64,000 nucleotides of DNA. Source: Arenibacter sp. P308M17. GTDB taxonomy: Bacteria > Bacteroidota > Bacteroidia > Flavobacteriales > Flavobacteriaceae. How positions within the stretch are numbered: position 1 is the first letter of the stretch; every line of letters starts with the position of its first letter. Location of the stretch: assembly GCF_003426735.1 (NCBI RefSeq), contig NZ_QVON01000002.1:372001-436000 (forward strand). Reading direction: 5' to 3'. A program made the position numbers and the translations under genes. Of this stretch, positions 37,049 through 45,032 are shown one piece after another. The notes beneath the pieces are model-generated. The model did no database searches. It saw only the letters and a list, made by a program, of their open reading frames with translations, and was not told the origin of the DNA.

Positions 37049-38158
37049 ATGTCCCAAGATTTTTTGGATCAAATTAAGGTACAGTTTAGTAAGGGTCTGC
37101 CATTTGTAGCCTACAGGAAACCCAATGAGGCCGAGGTAAAGGTGATTTTTCAAAATGATCAGGAATTATATAAGGTAACCGACTATACCGAGAGCGGCTT
37201 CGTTTTTGCTCCCTTTGATGGGGAAGCAGCTTCGGTATTGATCAAAAAGGATAGAACTATTGCCGAAGCCGTAACATTGGGAGCCGAATCTATTGGAAAC
37301 CCAATTTATCCTTCCTTGAACCTGGACTCCGATAAAAGTTTTTACCTCAAGTTAATCCAACGGGCAATCAACACCATTGATTCGGGAGAATTAAAAAAGG
37401 TAGTTCTTTCCAGAAGTATAGAGGTAGCGGTCTCCAAGACAACTTTTGTAATGTTCAGTGACCTTCTGATACACTACCCTAAGGCTTTTTGTTATATCTG
37501 GTTCCACCCAAAAATCGGCATGTGGTTGGGAGCCACTCCAGAAATATTTTTAGAAACAGAAAATAATAAGTTTAGGACTATGTCCTTGGCAGGCACCCAA
37601 TTGTACAGGGCCGGTGAGATGCCAATTTGGAAGGAAAAAGAAAAGGAGGAGCAGGCGATGGTGACCCAATTTATCCATAACTCCCTAAAAAACAAGGTAT
37701 CTTCCCTCGTAGTATCAGAGCCCATGTCATTTAAGGCCGGGAATCTATGGCATATAAAAACATCCGTAACCGGGAGTATGGATAATACCTGCCTAAAAGA
37801 AATTATAGATGCCCTGCACCCAACCCCGGCCGTATGTGGGTTGCCCAAAAATACTGCTAAAGAGTTCATTCTGCAAAATGAGGGTTACGAACGGCAATTC
37901 TATACCGGGTTCTTAGGGGAACTAAATTTAAAGGAAGATATAAGAAGACCTTCAACAAGAAAGAATCAGGAAAACAAGGCCTATAGGACCATAAAGAACA
38001 AAACCTCACTATTTGTGAACCTTAGATGTATGCAGCAATTGGAAAATACGGTAAAAGTGTATGTTGGTGGAGGTATAACCAATAGGTCCGTTCCTGAAAA
38101 GGAATGGCAGGAGACCCTGGATAAAAGTAGTACTATGTTAAATATTATTCTAAAGTAA
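37049..38158 (+). CDS. menF: Isochorismate synthase
   Basis: Converts chorismate to isochorismate, the first committed step to menaquinone. The 369-residue chorismate-binding protein has LSRSIEVAVS, the FCYIWFHPKIGMWLGATPE segment, the TMSLAGT strand, HPTPAVCGLPKNTA and ERQFYTGFLGE, all family signatures. The short N-terminus is usual for Bacteroidetes MenF. Begins 1 nt after menI. Salicylate or siderophore use is unlikely given menD next. Confidence 0.92.
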   Translation: MSQDFLDQIKVQFSKGLPFVAYRKPNEAEVKVIFQNDQELYKVTDYTESGFVFAPFDGEAASVLIKKDRTIAEAVTLGAESIGNPIYPSLNLDSDKSFYLKLIQRAINTIDSGELKKVVLSRSIEVAVSKTTFVMFSDLLIHYPKAFCYIWFHPKIGMWLGATPEIFLETENNKFRTMSLAGTQLYRAGEMPIWKEKEKEEQAMVTQFIHNSLKNKVSSLVVSEPMSFKAGNLWHIKTSVTGSMDNTCLKEIIDALHPTPAVCGLPKNTAKEFILQNEGYERQFYTGFLGELNLKEDIRRPSTRKNQENKAYRTIKNKTSLFVNLRCMQQLENTVKVYVGGGITNRSVPEKEWQETLDKSSTMLNIILK

Positions 38159-38194
38159 ACCAAAATTGAATGGGTTTAAGAAATACCATAGCTG

Positions 38195-38202
38195 TAACTT
38201 TG
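38195..38202 (+). promoter_or_regulatory. -7 box directly before menD (TAACTTTG)
   Basis: Exact TAnnTTTG match ending 6 nt before the preferred menD ATG (38208). Suggests an internal promoter giving a leaderless menD mRNA. The nearest TTG (38166) is 26 nt off, so the -33 part is weak. Confidence 0.5.
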
Positions 38203-38207
38203 CAAAT

Positions 38208-39962
38208 ATGAAATATTCCAATATTCCCACCGCACAGTCCCTTGTTCTACATTGCAAGGCAAGGGACATCAAAAATATAATTATTTCCCCGGGATCAAGA
38301 AATGCCCCCTTGACCATAAGTTTTTCGGAAGATCCATTTTTTAAGTGTTACAGTATCGTTGACGAGCGCTGCGCTGCATTTTTTGCCCTGGGCATGGCAC
38401 AGCAACTAAAACAACCTACGGTAATTTTATGCACCTCGGGCAGTGCATTGTTAAATTATTACCCCGCCATTGCGGAAGCCTTTTACAGCGATGTTCCCAT
38501 TATTGTCATATCTGCGGATAGGCCATCTTATAAAGTGGATATCGGGGACGGACAAACCATAAGGCAGGAAAATGTTTTTGAGAGGCATATTGGTTATTCC
38601 GCAAACCTGAAACAGGATGTAAGTCACGCCACCCAAAAAGTTTGGAAATACAGTCCCGATCAATTTGCCAACAGCACGGTAGACCAATCCCAATCCATGG
38701 TGCAAAAGTATAATGACAAAGTGCTTAACGAGGCCCTAAATATTGCCTTTGCCGACAATGCACCCGTGCATATCAATATTCCGTTCGAAGAGCCCTTGTA
38801 CGAAACCGTGGAGAAACTTTCAGTTTTGCCTCAAATAAAACCCTTGAACAACCACAGCGAAAAAGATCCTGAAGAATGGAAGGACTATGTTCATAAATGG
38901 CAAAAAGCTTGTCGAAAATTGGTATTGGTAGGTGTAAATTCTCCAGATACCATAGATCGGAGGTATTTGGAAATCCTGGCCAAGGACCCCACGGTTTTGG
39001 TAATGACGGAATGCACCTCCAATTTATTCCATTCCAACTTCTTCCCCAGTATAGATAGTATTATAGCCCCCATAGAGAAATCTGCCGACAGGGATGAATT
39101 GTTTAAAATGCTACGTCCTGAAATTGTGCTAACCATAGGTGGACTCATAGTTTCCAAAAAAATAAAAGCCTTTTTAAGGGAATACGCCCCATTGATGCAT
39201 TGGCATGTAAATACCAAAAAGGCATACAATACTTTTTTTTGCTTGACCAAACACTTTAAAACGAATCCCAACGAACTATTCAAACACCTTTTGGCCAACA
39301 CCCCCGTCCAAGAAGGCAATTACTACGGTTTTTGGGCAATAAGAAAAAATCATTACAGGTCGAGAAGGGAAAAATACTTGCAGGAAATACCATTTTCGGA
39401 CATGTGGGTCTTCCATAAGGCCCTGGAGAACATTCCAAGTAATTATCAACTACAACTGTCCAATAGTTCTACGGTGAGATATGCCCAATTATTCGATCTG
39501 GAGCCCTCCATCCGTGTTTTCTGCAATAGGGGCACCAGTGGTATAGACGGAAGCACTTCTACGGCCATAGGGGCTTCTATCCAAGATTCCAATCCAACAC
39601 TACTGCTTACGGGCGATTTAAGTTTTCTCTATGACAGCAATGGTCTCTGGAATAATTACATTAAGCCCAATTTTAGGATAATAGTAATCAATAACGATGG
39701 GGGCGGTATTTTCAGGATTTTGCCGGGGAAAGAGGATACCGACAATTTTAATACCTTCTTTGAGACAACACATGAGCTTCAGATCCAATCCCTTGCAGAA
39801 TTGTATAGCTTTGAATTTGAATCAGTTTCAAATAAAACCGACTTAAACAAGGCCTTGGGCAATTTTTATAACGAATCCAAAAAACCAAAAATTCTGGAAA
39901 TAAAAACCCCAAGAATATTGAATAACAATATTTTGCTCAGTTATTTTGATTTCATATCTTAG
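38208..39962 (+). CDS. menD: SEPHCHC synthase (2-succinyl-5-enolpyruvyl-6-hydroxy-3-cyclohexene-1-carboxylate synthase)
   Basis: Thiamine-diphosphate enzyme that adds 2-oxoglutarate-derived succinyl semialdehyde to isochorismate. The start at 38208 (MKYSNIPTAQSLVLHC) fits the family; an earlier in-frame start at 38166 would overlap the -7 box. The 584 residues show IISPGSRNAPLTISF, the catalytic Glu region VDERCAAFFALGMAQ, and the cofactor motif GDLSFLYDSNGLWNNY ending in IINNDGGG. Length is normal. Lies 49 nt after menF, with a DUF2853 gene next. Confidence 0.95.
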   Translation: MKYSNIPTAQSLVLHCKARDIKNIIISPGSRNAPLTISFSEDPFFKCYSIVDERCAAFFALGMAQQLKQPTVILCTSGSALLNYYPAIAEAFYSDVPIIVISADRPSYKVDIGDGQTIRQENVFERHIGYSANLKQDVSHATQKVWKYSPDQFANSTVDQSQSMVQKYNDKVLNEALNIAFADNAPVHINIPFEEPLYETVEKLSVLPQIKPLNNHSEKDPEEWKDYVHKWQKACRKLVLVGVNSPDTIDRRYLEILAKDPTVLVMTECTSNLFHSNFFPSIDSIIAPIEKSADRDELFKMLRPEIVLTIGGLIVSKKIKAFLREYAPLMHWHVNTKKAYNTFFCLTKHFKTNPNELFKHLLANTPVQEGNYYGFWAIRKNHYRSRREKYLQEIPFSDMWVFHKALENIPSNYQLQLSNSSTVRYAQLFDLEPSIRVFCNRGTSGIDGSTSTAIGASIQDSNPTLLLTGDLSFLYDSNGLWNNYIKPNFRIIVINNDGGGIFRILPGKEDTDNFNTFFETTHELQIQSLAELYSFEFESVSNKTDLNKALGNFYNESKKPKILEIKTPRILNNNILLSYFDFIS

Positions 39963-40003
39963 AAGGGTATTAAATATTAACCTAATCATTAAGAATAACA
40001 ACT

Positions 40004-40345
40004 ATGAGCAAAAGAGATGAATTGATCGAAAAATATGCTGCCGACATCAAGGATAAATTTGGTGAAACCCCAAATATGGATTTATTAAAGAAAGTCACCA
40101 TAGGATTAGGGCCTTCCATATATAATATGGATGCCTCTAAAGTTTCCGGAACGGATGATAAAGAATTGCAAACGGTTAAAAATAACTTCCTGATTAAAAA
40201 ACTTGGATTAAAGGATAGCCCCCAATTAGAGGAGGCCATTAAAAGCGTAACGGATAAATACGGTAGTTCCGTGAAGAGTAAGCACAGGGCGGTAGTATAT
40301 TATATGTTGGCCAAACACTTTAAAAAGGAGTCCGTCTATAAATAA
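40004..40345 (+). CDS. DUF2853 family protein
   Basis: 113-residue, mostly helical and charged protein covering a DUF2853 domain (KYAADIKDKFGETPNMDLLKK, then the ending KHRAVVYYMLAKHFKKESVY). No enzyme motif. The family is common in Bacteroidetes and often lies near menaquinone genes; its role is unknown. A terminator follows at 40376-40408, which separates it from the next gene. Confidence 0.85.
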   Translation: MSKRDELIEKYAADIKDKFGETPNMDLLKKVTIGLGPSIYNMDASKVSGTDDKELQTVKNNFLIKKLGLKDSPQLEEAIKSVTDKYGSSVKSKHRAVVYYMLAKHFKKESVYK

Positions 40346-40375
40346 TAATAAATAGCAATTATAGTATATACATAT

Positions 40376-40408
40376 GAGCCGCCTTTAAAAAGAGCGGCTT
40401 TTTTTTAT
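40376..40408 (+). terminator. Terminator after the DUF2853 gene
   Basis: AGCCGC and GCGGCT form the stem over a short A/T-rich loop, followed by eight T. It lies about 30 nt after the stop and ends about 20 nt before the next -7 box. Confidence 0.8.
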
Positions 40409-40426
40409 CGGGATTCTTTTTAAATG

Positions 40427-40434
40427 TATTTTTG
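40427..40434 (+). promoter_or_regulatory. -7 box directly before the CvfB-like gene (TATTTTTG)
   Basis: Exact TAnnTTTG match, last base 5 nt before the preferred ATG at 40439. Suggests a leaderless transcript. No clear -33 TTG. Confidence 0.5.
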
Positions 40435-40438
40435 CCCA

Positions 40439-41269
40439 ATGATAGCACTTGGAAAATATAATAATTTAGAAATACTGAGGGACACCACAGTGGGTCTCTT
40501 TTTGGGCGATGATGAAGGCAATGATGTACTATTGCCCAATAAGTATGTCCCAGAGGAATTTGGGATAGGGGAACATTTGGAAGTATTTTGTTATCTGGAT
40601 CACGAAGAGCGCATTGTGGCCACTACCTTGGTTCCTTTTGTCACTGTAGATCAGTTTCAATTGCTCCAAGTTGCAGAAGTAAACGAATTTGGTGCGTTTA
40701 TGGACTGGGGATTGGAGAAGCATTTGTTAGTTCCTTTTAGGGAACAACGCAATAAAATGCAGGAAGGGCAATGGTATGTGGTATATTGCTATTTGGATGA
40801 AAAAACAGATAGATTGGTCGCTTCCAACAAGTTGGATAAGTTTTTGTCCAATGACAACTTAAGCGTGCAAGCGCTGGACCAAGTAGACCTTGTGGTTACC
40901 AGACAGACAGATTTGGGCTGGGAGGTGATTATCAACAATAAGCACAAAGGACTGGTATACGCCAATGAAATCTTCAAAAAAGTGGCCGTCGGGGATAAGT
41001 TGAAAGGATACATTAAAAATATTAGGCCCGATAACAAGATAGATGTTAGCTTACAACCAATTGGATACGAAAGTTTGGAGCCTGCAGCAAATCTTATTTA
41101 TGAAAAACTTGTTTCCAATGGTGGAGTCTTGAATTTACATGACAGATCCGATCCAGAGGATATAAAAAGAATGCTGCAGATGAGCAAGAAGACCTTTAAA
41201 AAGGGAATCGGAGCTTTGTACAAAGAAAGAAAAATAGAAATTGGACCGGAAAGTATAAAATTGTTATAA
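40439..41269 (+). CDS. CvfB-like RNA-binding protein with S1-type domains
   Basis: 276 residues. The ATG at 40439 (MIALGKYNNLEIL) is preferred to the in-frame ATG at 40424, which lies inside the -7 box. The N-terminal and middle parts hold S1/OB-like domains (for example FGAFMDWGLEKHLLVPFREQ and GLVYANEIFKKVAVGDKLKGYI), and the C-terminus is a winged-helix domain (DPEDIKRMLQMSKKTFKKGIGALY). This matches CvfB/YitL, an RNA-binding regulator of virulence and stress genes in Firmicutes. Its role in flavobacteria is not established. Sits between menaquinone genes. Confidence 0.88.
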   Translation: MIALGKYNNLEILRDTTVGLFLGDDEGNDVLLPNKYVPEEFGIGEHLEVFCYLDHEERIVATTLVPFVTVDQFQLLQVAEVNEFGAFMDWGLEKHLLVPFREQRNKMQEGQWYVVYCYLDEKTDRLVASNKLDKFLSNDNLSVQALDQVDLVVTRQTDLGWEVIINNKHKGLVYANEIFKKVAVGDKLKGYIKNIRPDNKIDVSLQPIGYESLEPAANLIYEKLVSNGGVLNLHDRSDPEDIKRMLQMSKKTFKKGIGALYKERKIEIGPESIKLL

Positions 41270-41332
41270 GCTTTAAATAACAGACTTCAAGTTGATGATG
41301 TCCAATTATTTAAGGTTTTTAGATTTAATTAT

Positions 41333-41364
41333 TTGCCGTTTTGCAACAAAATCCATTACTTTTG
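41333..41364 (+). promoter_or_regulatory. Complete Bacteroidetes-type promoter upstream of the SPOR-like gene
   Basis: TTG at 41333-41335, a 21 nt spacer and TACTTTTG at 41357-41364. This is the only site in the window where both elements match with typical spacing. Start would be near 41370, giving a leader of about 75 nt. Confidence 0.65.
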
Positions 41365-41443
41365 CAACAAGCATGTTCAAAAACATAAATAGTCGGTTTA
41401 TTTTCACTAATTTTAGAACCCATCCCCTAAACAATTTAAGACT

Positions 41444-42055
41444 ATGCCATTTATAGAGGAAAGCGATTTATTGGAATTGCATAAAGATATAGACAAGGCC
41501 CAAATTATAAATGAGCGTCTACTGGATCAAATAAAATACAAGAACAAGGAATTAAAGCGCAGTAAGATACAGCGTAATCTATTTGGAAGTATTACCGTGC
41601 TTTTTTTAATCGGAACTCTGGCCATTTTCTCCTACAATGCAGGATTTATAAGATCGTCCAACTATGAAAATAGGAACAACTTGAACAATAACCTCTTGGT
41701 GTCCATAGATAGTTTGGAGGTCATAAAGGCAAGAATAGATAATCTTAAGGAGCAGAACGAAGAACTTAGCTTGGTGAAAGAGTTCTATTTGGCCAAAAAG
41801 TTTCTGGATAAAGAAAAAATTTATTCCGTACAGGTTAAATCGTTTATAGACAACAATATAACCCTTACATCGGAATCCCTTAACAATACCATTTTTGTAA
41901 AAACCAATCCCTTTTATTCCTACTCCTTGGGAAATTTTGAAACCTTGGAGGAAGCCAGATCTTTTAGGTTCCAATTGGTAAAAATGGGATTTGAGGATGC
42001 ATTTGTTGCTTCTTACAAAGAAGGAAAGCGTTTAGAAATAGAAGATCCCTATTAA
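41444..42055 (+). CDS. Membrane-anchored coiled-coil protein with SPOR-like C-terminus
   Basis: 203 residues: a cytoplasmic helix rich in Lys (about 1-45), one membrane span (FGSITVLFLIGTLAIFSYNAGF, about 48-68), a coiled coil (about 80-115), and a C-terminal domain that reads like SPOR (KIYSVQVKSF then FYSYSLGNFETLEEARSF and LVKMGFEDAFVA). SPOR domains bind denuded peptidoglycan at division sites. It stops 1 nt before the menA start, so the two may be co-translated. Exact function unknown. Confidence 0.7.
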   Translation: MPFIEESDLLELHKDIDKAQIINERLLDQIKYKNKELKRSKIQRNLFGSITVLFLIGTLAIFSYNAGFIRSSNYENRNNLNNNLLVSIDSLEVIKARIDNLKEQNEELSLVKEFYLAKKFLDKEKIYSVQVKSFIDNNITLTSESLNNTIFVKTNPFYSYSLGNFETLEEARSFRFQLVKMGFEDAFVASYKEGKRLEIEDPY

Positions 42056-42056
42056 A

Positions 42057-42965
42057 TTGCTGAAAGTTAAAGCGTGGATCAATGCAGCCCGTTTGAGGAC
42101 ACTTCCTCTTTCATTGTCCGGAATAGTCGTGGGTACTGCACTTGGAAGCTTGTACGGCCAATTTCGTTTGGATATTTTTGTATTTGCCCTTTTAACCACG
42201 ATCGGATACCAGATCACTTCAAATTTTGCCAATGATTATGGCGATGGGGTTAAAGGCACCGATAACGAAAATAGGGTAGGGCCCAAGCGTGCCCTGCAAA
42301 GCGGGAAATTGTCCCGGTACGAACTTAAAATTGGTATTTTATTTTCAATTTTTTTATGCACCCTTTTAACTGTCGCCCTTTTACTAGTCTCCTTTGGAAC
42401 TAGGAACCTGCTTTTTACCCTAATTTTTGGAATACTTGGAATACTAAGTATATGGGCGGCCATAAAATATACTATTGGTTCTTCGGCCTACGGATATAAA
42501 GGTCTGGGAGATTTATTCGTATTTCTCTTTTTTGGTCTGCTAGGCGTAATGGGATCCATGTTCCTTTATACCAAAACACTTTATACAATGGCCATCTTGC
42601 CGGCAATGGCAATAGGCCTTTTGAGTACTGGGGTACTAAATCTTAATAATTTAAGGGACTATGAGTCGGACAAGGCTTCCAATAAAAACACCCTGATAGT
42701 AAAGATGGGAATCAAAAATGGGAAAATATACCATGCCCTCCTAATCACAATCAGTTTTATATGTATGTTGGTCTTTACCGGTATGCAATACCATCATTGG
42801 AAAAATACCATTCATTTAGTGGCATATGTACCTATATTTATGCATTTAAACAAAATGTGGAAACTGAAGAATACGGTACAGCTGGATCCTGAATTGAAAA
42901 AGTTGGCGCTAAGCACTTTTTTATTGTCGATTCTGTTTTATTTTAGTTTTAATAATTTTTCGTAA
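42057..42965 (+). CDS. menA: 1,4-dihydroxy-2-naphthoate polyprenyltransferase
   Basis: UbiA-family membrane enzyme that attaches the prenyl chain to dihydroxynaphthoate to give demethylmenaquinone. The 302 residues contain about nine hydrophobic spans and the Asp-rich motif SNFANDYGDGVKGTDNENR, plus the second motif LNNLRDYESDKASNK. The start is TTG (42057), with the family sequence AWINAARLRTLPLSLSG right after and no ATG near it. Begins 1 nt after the previous stop. menB, menC and menE are not in the window. Confidence 0.93.
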   Translation: MLKVKAWINAARLRTLPLSLSGIVVGTALGSLYGQFRLDIFVFALLTTIGYQITSNFANDYGDGVKGTDNENRVGPKRALQSGKLSRYELKIGILFSIFLCTLLTVALLLVSFGTRNLLFTLIFGILGILSIWAAIKYTIGSSAYGYKGLGDLFVFLFFGLLGVMGSMFLYTKTLYTMAILPAMAIGLLSTGVLNLNNLRDYESDKASNKNTLIVKMGIKNGKIYHALLITISFICMLVFTGMQYHHWKNTIHLVAYVPIFMHLNKMWKLKNTVQLDPELKKLALSTFLLSILFYFSFNNFS

Positions 42966-42970
42966 TTTTG
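42963..42970 (+). promoter_or_regulatory. Candidate -7 box upstream of the 42999 regulator (TAATTTTG)
   Basis: Exact TAnnTTTG match overlapping the menA stop and 28 nt before the next start. No good -33 TTG. Confidence 0.45.
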
Positions 42971-42998
42971 AGACAATAACCAATCAAACAAAACAGCT

Positions 42999-43757
42999 TT
43001 GGAACAACCGATTAGAATTCTTATTGTAGAGGACAATGTGATTATTGCAGATGATATGCAATCCATGTTGGAAGAGATTGGATACGAAATCGTAGATAAT
43101 GTTATTGTTTACGAACAGGCCGTTGAGGTCTTAAAAAACAAAGAAGTTGATCTGGTATTGATCGACATTATATTGGCCTCCGATAAAACAGGGATAGATT
43201 TGGGCAAGCATATTAGGGAAAACTATAATATCCCCTTTATATTCGTAACCTCCAATTCCGATCGGGCCACGGTTGAAAATGCCAAGACGGTTAAGCCCAA
43301 TGGCTATTTGGTAAAACCATTTGAACAACAGGATCTATATACCTCTATTGAAATTGCCCTATCCAATTTTACTTCTGTTAAAAATACTGGAGCATCCTCG
43401 GAAAGTCAGGAAGAGGAAGATGACAGACTAATGTCCAACAAAGTATTAAAGGATTCCATTTTCGTTAAAAAGCAACATTTGTATTACAGAATCCAATTTG
43501 GGGATATCCAGTTTATTAAAGCGGATAACGTTTATTTGGAAGTAAATACAGTAGATAAAAAGTTTTTGGTCAGATCTCCCCTTAAAGATTATTTGGAGAA
43601 ACTGCCCCAACATAAGTTTTACAGGGCACATAAATCCTATATTGTTAATGTGGACCATATCGATGCCATCAACTCCAAAGATATATTGATCAATAATACC
43701 CTGATTCCTATTTCAAAGGAATTCAAGGAATTTATAATTTCGGCAATGAATTCTTAA
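42999..43757 (+). CDS. LytTR-family response regulator
   Basis: 252 residues: receiver domain (about 1-125) with the acid pocket VEDNVIIADD, phospho-acceptor Asp in LVLIDIILASDKTG, and conserved Lys in YLVKPFEQQ; an acidic linker (about 135-150); then a LytTR DNA-binding domain with IKADNVYLEVNT and FYRAHKSYIVNVDHI. The start is TTG at 42999 (then EQPIRILIVEDN), with no in-frame ATG close by. No kinase is adjacent. The next gene is convergent and only 11 nt away. Confidence 0.88.
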   Translation: MEQPIRILIVEDNVIIADDMQSMLEEIGYEIVDNVIVYEQAVEVLKNKEVDLVLIDIILASDKTGIDLGKHIRENYNIPFIFVTSNSDRATVENAKTVKPNGYLVKPFEQQDLYTSIEIALSNFTSVKNTGASSESQEEEDDRLMSNKVLKDSIFVKKQHLYYRIQFGDIQFIKADNVYLEVNTVDKKFLVRSPLKDYLEKLPQHKFYRAHKSYIVNVDHIDAINSKDILINNTLIPISKEFKEFIISAMNS

Positions 43758-43768
43758 CTTTCTTGAGA

Positions 43769-44410
43769 TTAAATTAATTGGGCAGCATATTCCATTTCCC
43801 TCAATTTGCTCAGAGCCTCCGATTTTGAGTTTACATTTAACTTTAGATAAATATTCTGAATATGGAAATTTACCGTACTTGGGGTAACAAATAAATTTTC
43901 TGCAATTGTCTTATAGGTAGCTCCCTGACATAGATGCTCTATGATCTGATTTTCCCTTTCCGAAAAAGAAGCAAGGGGTTTTCTTTGGAACATAGAAATT
44001 ATTTTCTTGGCTATATCATTGCTTATCGTAGCTCCTTCGTACCTGATCTCATTTAGGGCATGATGCATACTCTCAAGGCCAATAGGCTTCGAAAGATAAC
44101 CGTTCGCCATATTTTTAAAGGCCCTTTTTATAATATCAAAATCAATTTGACCACTAATCATAATAATATTAACTTCAGGATCTTTCTTACGAAATAGTCC
44201 AATACCTTCAATACCGCAACTATCCGGCATGGTTACTTCAGACACTATAATATTGGGCAATACCTTGTCGTAATCCAACAGTGCTTCATGTACGGAAACA
44301 TATATTCCCTCAAGTGAATATTCTTTATAAGTTTCAAAATAATGGTGGTAGGCTTGGTGTAAAGACAGCTCATGGTCTATTACGATAACTTTTAAAACGT
44401 TGGATTTCAT
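43769..44410 (-). CDS. LuxR/NarL-type response regulator with Glu in place of the phospho-Asp
   Basis: 213 residues from the ATG at 44410 (MKSNVLKVIVIDHE); an earlier start at 44461 would add a poorly conserved stretch. The receiver domain keeps the conserved Lys (GYLSKPI) and the first acidic residue (D12), but the acceptor strand reads IIVSEVTMP, with Glu58 where Asp is expected. A LuxR helix-turn-helix follows (SERENQIIEHLCQGATYKTI ... VTPSTVNFHIQNIYLKL). It may be locked in an active-like state or regulated without phosphorylation. It stands downstream of the orphan T9SS-like genes, with 622 nt between. Confidence 0.85.
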   Translation of the reverse strand: MKSNVLKVIVIDHELSLHQAYHHYFETYKEYSLEGIYVSVHEALLDYDKVLPNIIVSEVTMPDSCGIEGIGLFRKKDPEVNIIMISGQIDFDIIKRAFKNMANGYLSKPIGLESMHHALNEIRYEGATISNDIAKKIISMFQRKPLASFSERENQIIEHLCQGATYKTIAENLFVTPSTVNFHIQNIYLKLNVNSKSEALSKLREMEYAAQLI

Positions 44411-45032
44411 AAAATTTGGGGTTTGGGGGATTCCTTTAAGCTTATACATCAATAATAACAATCAAGGGCAATACTTGGTACTGGCAATTATCCTTGATCC
44501 AAATGATGTACTATTGCCCGAAGAAGCGGAAAAGAAATATTTTGCTGGCTGAAATGCAGTTAAACGTCTTTTGTTTTCTTAATTGGTAGGGGTAGGTTTT
44601 CATGATTTGGGGATTTGGAGATTGGGGATCAATTATTTACACTATTTCTGTTTTACTCTTATGTTAAATAATAAGGAAAATACTGCTTTCATAATAAGAC
44701 CGTAGGTAAATCTTAAACGATATGCGCTGTCTTCCTATAATTATTCTTAAACCTTAAAATTATGTTAATAAAATTTAAAGGTAGGAATTATATTTAGAAT
44801 TACCATAAAAAATAGATGTATTTTCTTACAAAATAAAATTATAAGGACAATTATGAATTATTATTAAAAATTATTCTATTTTCCTGAATTATTTCCATTC
44901 GACAATTGTGTATTATGAACCTTGGCCCCCCTGCCAACTGCCACTGCCAACTGAAGGCCATTCAATCTCAATACTATGTACTGAATACCAAGCCGAAACT
45001 TGAACCGGAACACTAGATAAAAGTATTTAGAG
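44411..45032. other. 622 bp intergenic region with no gene seen
   Basis: Between the LuxR-type regulator and the PorP/SprF-SPOR gene, both minus strand. Very AT-rich, apart from the short tandem repeat CTGCCAACTGCCACTGCCAA near 44934. No convincing TAnnTTTG box, terminator or ORF could be supported. Confidence 0.6.

Noticed and set aside
44930-44956. Tandem CTGCCAACTGCCA repeat as a regulatory site
   Set aside because: Two imperfect copies only, no gene start near it.
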